DNA of 64,000 nt from Pseudoneurospora amorphoporcata. Taxonomy: Eukaryota; Ascomycota; Sordariomycetes; Sordariales; Sordariaceae. The DNA is taken from contig MU859109.1 of assembly GCA_033297205.1 (NCBI GenBank), positions 62,001 to 126,000 of the forward strand, read 5' to 3'. Within the stretch, counting starts at the first letter, position 1; each line of letters opens with the position of its first letter. A model generated the notes under the pieces. It ran no database searches. It was not told the origin of the DNA and saw nothing but the letters and a program-made list of their open reading frames with translations. The position numbers and the translations under genes are program-made. This document shows, piece after piece, positions 57,311 to 64,000 of this stretch.

Positions 57311-60300
57311 ATGGGCCAGGTCAGCAGCACGCCCGACGAGGGCACTCCCGTCTATCTTCGAGACCAGAATCGATGTACGTCTTGTCGCAACTCCCCTTCA
57401 CCTCCTCTGATCATGATTCCCGACCACCAAGGCGGTCTGCGCCAACACGAAGCTACAATAATTACGACCCACGAATTACAAACTCCAACTCCCTTCCTTC
57501 GGCCGTCACTCCCTGGATGTCCCGGCTGGCTGGCCTCGTGGCTGTCGCGCCGTCCCGCCGTCCGACCCCCGCCCCGGCCATGCTGGCTGACACAAAGTCT
57601 CACGATTCACCGAAATCGAACCCGAGCATCGCACTGGATCTGCATCTGCCTTTTCCCCAGCTGTTGAATTAGCGCTGACCTGCCCTTCTTTCGTCTGCCA
57701 GTATCCATCTCTTCACTCGTCATCTCTAGCCCGCGAAAGCGCACCTCGATCAACATTGTTCCCAATGCATTCCCAGCTACACGAGCATCAGTATCTCGCT
57801 CCATGGGCGAGAACACCCCGATAGAGTTTGTACAGGTGCGCACTGCCTCCCCAACCGCGGGCTGAATACCCTCGACCCTTCCCCCAAGCTGACAGGAAGC
57901 CCCCCCCCCTCCAGGATACCGAGTCCGCCGGTCCTGGCTGCCCTCCGACCTTCTTACTCAAGCTCACAAACGACGACGAGCTCGTCTTCACCTTTACATT
58001 CGTCGTACGCCAAACACATCAAGTGGTTCAGAATGCTGCCGGCGCCCTTGAGACACTCGGTCTAACCGATACACAAATCAATGGTCTTACCTTTGTCTAC
58101 GGCTCCACCCCCCGCGAGGTTGAGAACCTCCTTACACGCGAGTTTGAGGCCGACCCAAATCTTCACAGGAACGCAAACGTTGAGCTAGTCGGTGTTTATG
58201 CGACAGACGGCAGCCCCTCGGTATCGTTCGAGTGGACTTGGAAATGGAAGCCACCCAAGCCCACGGAAGACAAGGGCGGCGGATGGAGGAACTTCTGCAG
58301 CGTTTGTGTTCCTCCACTGGTGCTGCTGTCTGAACATCTGCTGAAAACTCTGTCTAGTTTGTCGAGTATGATCCTCGCGCGCACAAGCTGCATACCCTGG
58401 CGAGCTTTTCCTTCTTTGTGACGAGCAGTACGTGCCTACCTCAACCCCGCTTTACCCCCTTTTCGCCTACAAGATCTAACGAGTTTCAAGGCTCCTCGCC
58501 ATGGCTTAGTCAGCCCAGCTCGCCGTCGCCTCCCCTTCTCAGCGTTCCCCCGAAAGCCAGAGCGGTCTCTGTACAGTCCTTGGGTCCTGGAATCGACAGC
58601 ACATTGGAACAGGATGAAATATCCCTGACGTCTCCGAATTTGGTCACGCTTGACCCAGGCCCTAGCCTTCTCCCGCCCGGCCTTCAATCGCCTCAACCGC
58701 CGCAAACCGTTAGAGAACCCATCAAGGTGGATGTGCCATGTCCGAGACCCGGCGAGGATGTTTCGGTGTCTGACGACGGGCCGGTCTTCCGAGCTACGAT
58801 GAAGGCCCTGGAACAAAAGACTGGTAACATGAGAATGCAGATGAAGCGACTTATCAAGCGGGCTGAGCAAGTACACACGGCGCAAACGGAAGCCAACGAC
58901 GCCTTTTTGCAGTTCATGGATGCTTTGAGGGACGTTTCGTCGACAAACGCCAACGCGGTCCAGCCGGCCATCGAGCATTACTTCGACAAGATTGCACGGG
59001 AAATTCTAATGTTCGAGCGACAAAATACGCACAACCTACAGAAGTTCGTAATCGACCCCATGAATAAGCTATACCAGTTGGACATCAAGCAAGCCGAAGC
59101 CAAAAAGCGGGACTTTGAGGAGGAGAGCAAGGACTTTTACGCATATGTCAGTCGCTACTTGGGCCAGCGACACGACTCTGTCAAGGCGAAACAGAGCGAC
59201 TCGAAATACCAGACGAAGCGCAAGAACTTCGAGCTCAAACGCTTCGACTATTCGTCCTTCATGCAGGATCTTTCCGGAGGCCGCAAAGAGCAGGAAATTC
59301 TTTCCCACCTCACAAAGTACGCAGACGCTCAAGCAAAGGCTTTCTTGACCACAGCCAAGAAGGTCGAAGGGCTTCTTCCGCAGCTTGAGGCGCTGTCGAC
59401 AGAAGTTCAAGAGGCGGACAAGACGTACCAGTATCAACGGCGTGAGAGAGAAGAAAAGAGACGGCTGTTGGAGAAGGGCAGCCTTGCTTATGCCGAGCCA
59501 GAGCCTCCTTCTACATCGTCTGGGCCAAGCCCTTCAACTGGCCAAAACGGAACTACGTCCTACGGAGAGTCCGATTTGGGTCGCGCTGACAGTACAGGAT
59601 CACAGCTTCGTTCGGCCGTCACACCAGGGATAATACAACCACCACAATCCGATTTGTCTAGGTCGCCGGGGAGTCTTATTGGGCTCCCACCGCCTGTGGG
59701 CAGCCCGCAACAAAATGCCAAGTTTCGGGGTATTCGGGATCTGGAAGAGAAAGATCCTAGCCAGTTGGCGGCGGACAAGAACATGACACAGAGGAAGGAG
59801 GGACTTTTGTGGGCTCTCAACCGGCCAGGGGGACATGTTGACCCCCGAGCTCTCAACAAGCAAGGCTGGCACAAGTGAGTAGTTTGATGAACATATTGTG
59901 TGAACGGCTGAACTGACGCTGTGCAGGTTTTGGATCGTACTTGACCAGGGCAAGCTTTCAGAATACAGTAATTGGAAGCAGAGACTAGACCTGCATATGG
60001 ACCCGATTGACCTGCGCTTGGCCTCCGTACGAGAGGCTCGGAATGCAGAGCGTCGATTCTGTTTTGAAGTTATCACACCACAGTTCAAACGCGTATATCA
60101 AGCAACATCTGAAGAAGATATGAATAGTTGGATTATGGCTATCAACAACGCGTTACAGAGCGCGGTGGAAGGACGCGGCCTGAAGGATATGAAGCCGCCA
60201 CCATCATCTACAGGCCACTCGGATTTCGACAAGAGAGACATAGCATCAGTATTGACGGGAAAGAGCTCGTCCATTAACCACCATCATCACCATTTCCATG

Positions 60301-61925
60301 GCCAAGGCAACCAGAACCTGAGCCCGATACCCTCTAGGAGGACGACTGTCGGTGCTCGCCCTAGCACAGCTCGTGCACCCAGCTTTGACGAGAGCCCAGA
60401 TCGGCTGCTCCAGATGCTACGGGAGAACGACCAAGGCAACTCGTGGTGTGCGGACTGTGGCTCCAGCAACAAGGTTGAATGGGTCTCACTCAACCTGGCG
60501 ATTATTGTTTGTATCGAGTGCAGCGGCATCCACCGATCTCTTGGCACACATATCAGCAAAGTCCGGTCACTCACTCTGGACACCACATCATTTACGCCGG
60601 ACATTATTGAGCTTTTGATGCTCGTTGGAAATCGGGTGTCCAACATGGTGTATGAGGCACGCCTGGACCCTCAACAGAAGCTCGTACCACAAGCATCCCG
60701 GGAGCAACGACTCCGGTTCATCACGGCCAAGTATGTCGACCGCGCATTCGTCGAGCCAATATCCGCCACCTTGTCCCGCTATCCAACTGCCGAAGAAACC
60801 CTCCTCGCGGCCATCAAGAAGAACGAGATCCAACAAGTTATCTACGCCCTCGCCCTCAAAGCCAACCCCAACATCACGGACAGGTCTAGGGGTACACACG
60901 CCGTATATTTGGCACTGGCCGCTGCTGACCCGGCTCCTCCCTCACCTAATCCCATGACACCTTCTCCCTCCCCAGGTACCCCGGGGTCATCCACCGGCGG
61001 CCCCGATAAACAGGTTCCATTCCCTGTCGCCGAACTCCTAATCCAGAACGGGGCCGAGATCCCCGTCTCACCACCGATGTTTCCTCTCAGCCACGCCGCC
61101 CAAACCTACCTCGAAATCAAGCGCGGTCGTCGCGCCCTCGTTGAGTCTATCGGAACCACAGTGGTGACGGGTTACGGCTCTTCTTACGATGGTGTCAGCT
61201 CGCTTCCTTCGGCTTCTGGTGGCGGGTCTTGTAGCGCTGCTAATCTCAGCGACAGCAGGCTACAGAAGGAGAAGGAAGCGAGGCTGCAGAAGCGGGTGAG
61301 TGCGGGCGGAAGGCTGGCTAAGACGCCCATTCCGGAGCGGTAGAACGCGTTCAGTTTGGGATATAGCAGGATGGCGGTTCACGGAATCAAGGATACGTTC
61401 AGGTTATCAAGCGCGCGGGGAAGAAGCGTTAGTGTAAGTTGGAATAATACTGAGGTTGAAAGGCCGTCTTCGATGAGAGGAGGAAGGGAAAGTATGAGAA
61501 GAAAAATAAGTAATGGGTTGAATGGGCTGGGATGGGGATATGATGGGAGCGATAGCAGCGGTGCGGGAGGTAGTGATGAGGATGGTAATAATGGGTCTGC
61601 ACAACAACTAGTATCAACAACACCAAAGCGAATTGGGAGCATGGGGAATCTGGCTACTAGGGCGGCGGAAAGGAGTTTGGCGGCGGTGGGTACAGGTAGT
61701 GGCCGCCAATATGGGAGAAGCAATGGCGGCTTGGGAACAATGGCGTGCGAAGGGGTGCAGCCGTTGTTGTTGGGATCATTGAATTTGACACTGAGGAACC
61801 TTGGAGTTGGACTTGGAGAAGGACTGGGAGGCGTGGGACTTGGAGGTGTGTCGACATCAGCAGCAGCAGGAGGTGTTGATGGGAGATCCAGTCGGAGGGC
61901 GTCGATGCAGTATCAATCTTGGTGA
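57311..61925 (+). CDS. BAR-PH-ArfGAP-ankyrin protein (ACAP/Csx2-like Arf GTPase activator)
   Basis: GTPase-activating protein for Arf, coupling membrane curvature (BAR) and phosphoinositide binding (PH) to Arf inactivation in vesicle traffic. Model: join(57311..57374,57702..57835,57915..58301,58358..58427,58491..59874,59927..61295,61344..61925), 1329 residues. BAR about 320-540 (starting near RATMKALEQKTGNMRMQMKR). PH about 650-765 (RKEGLLWALN, HKFWIVLDQGKLSEY, WIMAINNAL). ArfGAP about 840-960 with the zinc finger CADC-x16-CIEC and the Arg finger in CSGIHRSLGTH. Ankyrin-like repeats follow (VIYALALKANPNI, AELLIQNGAEI). The last exon is Ser/Gly-rich and in frame, reached by splicing a 48-nt intron whose final TAG would otherwise be a stop; without that splice the protein has 1151 residues. 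Domain order matches ACAP proteins and fission yeast Csx2/Cnt6-type proteins. Confidence 0.88.
61296..61343 (+). other. 48-nt intron ending in the stop codon of the retained form
   Basis: Strong GTGAGT donor, GCTAAG branch-like sequence and GGTAG acceptor. The acceptor TAG is also an in-frame amber codon. Splicing keeps the frame and adds 193 C-terminal residues; retention ends the protein at AKTPIPER. The downstream frame is open without interruption to 61925 and has a biased, protein-like composition (RLSSARGRSVSVSWNN, RASMQYQSW). Confidence 0.62.
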
Positions 61926-62415
61926 TATGCGTCGTCGTCGTGGGCTGTCTTTTGTTAGTCTCGGCCTGCTTGTGTTTTGTCTGCCATTCGAGTCCCGCGG
62001 CCTGGGCGTAGATGCATTTTTGTTCTAGTCGAGAAGACCAAGTTCTACAAGGGATAAAGTTTGGGTTAATGGCGGTGCTTTTTGGGGGGCAAGCCGCCCT
62101 CTTCTCGTTTTCTTCTTTCTATAATATGTATATGTCTATGTCTCTACTACTCTCTCCTTTGGTCATGCATGTCATGTTTTATTGGGCCTGGCTCCTTTTG
62201 TCTGGGTTTTCGGTTTGATGGCGTATTGTCAGTGATGATCAACATCAACATGAGCAACGCTTTATTGGGCATGATGGTTAATGTTTTGTTTTGTTGAGAG
62301 ATGTAGAAAAATAATGTTTCTCCCCTTTGCAAGTCTTCTGTAGGGCATCTTGGGTATGGAATCGTAGTTCGTTACTCAAGAGTCTGTAGTGTAGTTGACA
62401 CATACACTACTGTAT
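61926..62415. other. Convergent intergenic spacer
   Basis: 3' regions of the ArfGAP gene and the minus-strand orphan gene. T-rich on the plus strand with TATGTATATG-like polyadenylation-type sequence near 62120. No gene. Confidence 0.5.
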
Positions 62416-62892
62416 CTACATATCGACCCCATCCTGTTCGTAATCATCGTCAACTTTCGAAGCCCACCAAGTATATACCTGACCCCAAGTTTCAGCTGCA
62501 ATAGAAGTCAGGGGCAACAACAAAGCGCAACCAAAGAAGACAGGGGTTGGCCACATCCCCTGCAGAACGAAACGACCCCGCTCCGTAAATTGTGGAGTCT
62601 CGTCACACCCCTCCACATGATCTTTGGAGCTCTGGACTATCAGCTTGAGTTGACGTTGAGTGTTGAGAAGGTGGATGTCCATGATTATGAAAGCTGTTAG
62701 CTGTCATCTTCACAGAGCATTTGTACAGTTTGTCCCGTAAGAAGCACTCACATCGTGTACCGCAATGGTGGGGATGATTGGTGCAGGTATATTTTGCATA
62801 TAATGTAACAATAACCAGGAAGGTACCGACACGTTGACCGCCTCGGTCGCGCCCCGCTCTAATTTACCTTGTCCTCCGTCGTCCATTGACAT
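62416..62892 (-). CDS. Uncharacterised two-exon gene (141 residues)
   Basis: Model: complement(join(62416..62700,62752..62892)). Exon 1 encodes MSMDDGGQGKLERGATEAVN and on to IIPTIAVHD, ending at a GTGAGT donor. A 51-nt intron with TGACAG acceptor keeps phase 0 into LTAFIIMDIHLLNTQRQLKL and on to GRFVLQGMWPTPVFFGCALL, LPLTSIAAETWGQVYTWW and an acidic end. One moderately hydrophobic segment (VFFGCALLLPLTSIAA) could be a membrane helix, and the first exon also has hydrophobic stretches. It starts only 159 bp from the phosphomannomutase ATG on the opposite strand. No family recognised. The second Met (two codons in) is an equally good start. The intron lacks a strong branch site, so the exon junction is less certain than others. 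Confidence 0.5.
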
Positions 62893-63051
62893 TGCGACGA
62901 AGGACAATTGAGAAGTGATCTGAAATGCAATTTGTCAATCTTTCTTCCTTCTGTCTGGCTGGAGTTTATATATCCAACATCTCCCCCCTCTCTTCGTCCT
63001 AGCTGTATCACAGAACCCAGCAAAACACCACAACCACAAACACCAATCACA
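62893..63051. promoter_or_regulatory. Compact bidirectional promoter
   Basis: Only 159 bp separate two divergent start codons. A TATATA-like sequence sits at 62964-62972, about 80 bp before the phosphomannomutase start, followed by a CT-rich stretch and then a CA-rich leader (ACCACAACCACAAACACC). Confidence 0.5.
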
Positions 63052-64000
63052 ATGGCTGCCGCTTACCCTCCTCTCCAAGAGCGCCCGCTCAAGAACACCA
63101 TCTGCTTGTTCGATGTTGATGGCACCCTTACTCCTGCGCGACTGGTACGTTCCTGCCCTGCTGCCCTTTCTGGGAACAAGCTAGTGATAGCTTCACCTAG
63201 CTCCCCCTCCAGAGGATTAATCAGCTAACACCAAACCCAATCACTAGACCGTCGCCCCCGAAATGCTCACCCTCCTCTCCGCCCTCCGCCAAAAATGCGC
63301 CATTGGCTTCGTCGGCGGCTCCGACCTCGTCAAGCAGCAAGAACAGCTCGGCTCCTCCTCTGTGGACGTCACCACCCTCTTCGACTTCTGCTTCGCCGAG
63401 AACGGCCTTACCGCCTACAAGCTCGGCCAACCCCTGCCCTCCAACAGCTTCATCAAGTACATCGGCGAGGACCAGTACAAGGAGCTGGTGCGCTTCATCC
63501 TGCACTACATTGCCGATCTGGACATCCCCATCAAGCGCGGCACCTTCATCGAGTACCGCAACGGCATGATTAACGTTTCTCCTATCGGCCGTAACGCGAG
63601 CACTGCCGAGAGAAACGAATTTGAGAGGTTCGATAAGGAGGCTGGTGTCAGGAAGGAAATGGTGGAGAAGTTGAGGGAGAGGTTTGGCCATTTGGGTTTG
63701 ACGTAAGTCTTGTTATTCTTCTTTCCTTGTCATGTCCGCTGCGCTCGGCTTCTTTTTTCTTATTTTCCTCGCTTCGCGCGACTTATCCCCCTTATCAAAT
63801 GTCTTGGCTAACAGGCAAAAAAACAGCTTCTCCATTGGCGGCCAAATCTCCTTCGACGTCTTCCCCAACGGCTGGGATAAGACCTACTGCCTGCAGCACC
63901 TCGAGAACGAGGCCAAGAAGCCCAACGGTGTCGAGTACACCACCATCCACTTCTTCGGCGACAAGACCTTCAAGGGCGGCAACGACTACGAGATTTATGA
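63052..64000 (+). CDS. Phosphomannomutase (Sec53/PMM2 family), cut by the window end
   Basis: Converts mannose-6-phosphate to mannose-1-phosphate for GDP-mannose, feeding N-glycosylation, mannosylation and GPI anchors; cytosolic. Model: join(63052..63144,63248..63702,63837..>64000). HAD-superfamily motif I CLFDVDGTLTPAR gives nucleophile Asp21 and acid Asp23. FVGGSDLVKQQEQL, FAENGLTAYKLGQ and EYRNGMINVSPIGR follow. Exon 3 gives the signature FSIGGQISFDVFPNGWDKTY and IHFFGDKT. Introns of 103 and 134 nt have CTAAC branch sites. About 235 residues of coding sequence are visible, so only the last part (roughly 20-35 residues) is missing. Start MAAAYPPLQERPLKNT has good context (ATCACAATGG). Very confident from the catalytic motifs. 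Confidence 0.95.

Noticed and set aside
61356..61925. Separate gene downstream of the ArfGAP gene
   Set aside because: It is in the same frame as the ArfGAP exon and preceded by a plausible intron acceptor, so it is better read as the last exon.
1..64000. CRISPR arrays, operons, ribosome-binding sites, insertion sequences
   Set aside because: The genome is eukaryotic with spliced genes; no such structure is present.

Overview
The window looks like nuclear DNA of a filamentous ascomycete, almost certainly Neurospora or a very close Sordariales relative. Genes are split by short introns (about 48-330 nt) with GTRNGT donors and CTRAC/ACTAAC branch sites. Two genes match well-known Neurospora loci: the checkpoint kinase 2 clock gene prd-4 and the group III histidine kinase os-1/nik-1. 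The spliced os-1 model gives 1298 residues. The spliced prd-4 model puts Ser at codon 493, the residue I recall being changed in the classical prd-4 allele. There is no sign of bacterial, viral or organellar DNA.

Layout. 230-1620 (-) encodes translation factor eIF3m. 3384-5697 (+) is prd-4 (FHA + Ser/Thr kinase). 7509-8184 (+) and 8743-9363 (-) are a convergent pair of small, apparently paralogous Cys-rich/Gly-rich genes; the first is broken by two apparent 1-nt losses. About 9.5 kb without a supported gene leads to os-1 (18896-23006, +). 25744-27856 (-) encodes a SAM + HMG-box DNA-binding protein. A second gene-poor stretch holds a weak small-gene candidate (29047-29303) and a 275-bp terminal-inverted-repeat element (33149-33423). 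At 36251-38752 (+) I reconstruct an easily missed 96-residue coiled-coil gene whose second intron is about 1.95 kb, very long for this genome. Then follow the condensin kleisin subunit (41200-44208, -), an NCLX/Ecm27-type cation/Ca2+ exchanger (45758-49149, +), a Munc13/UNC-13-like C2 protein (50392-54785, -), a BAR-PH-ArfGAP-ankyrin protein (57311-61925, +), an orphan two-exon gene (62416-62892, -) and, divergent from it, phosphomannomutase (63052 to the window end, +).

The genes do not form a biosynthetic cluster. They are housekeeping, signalling and trafficking genes with independent promoters, several in divergent pairs (eIF3m/prd-4, condensin/exchanger, UNC13/ArfGAP, orphan/phosphomannomutase). 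Best candidates for undescribed biology are the Cys/Gly-rich paralogue pair, the small coiled-coil gene with its giant intron, the TA-flanked inverted-repeat element, and introns whose retention would change or truncate a protein (48-nt intron of the ArfGAP gene, 54-nt intron inside the prd-4 FHA domain). All exon structures were read by eye from splice signals and reading frame; none has transcript support here.
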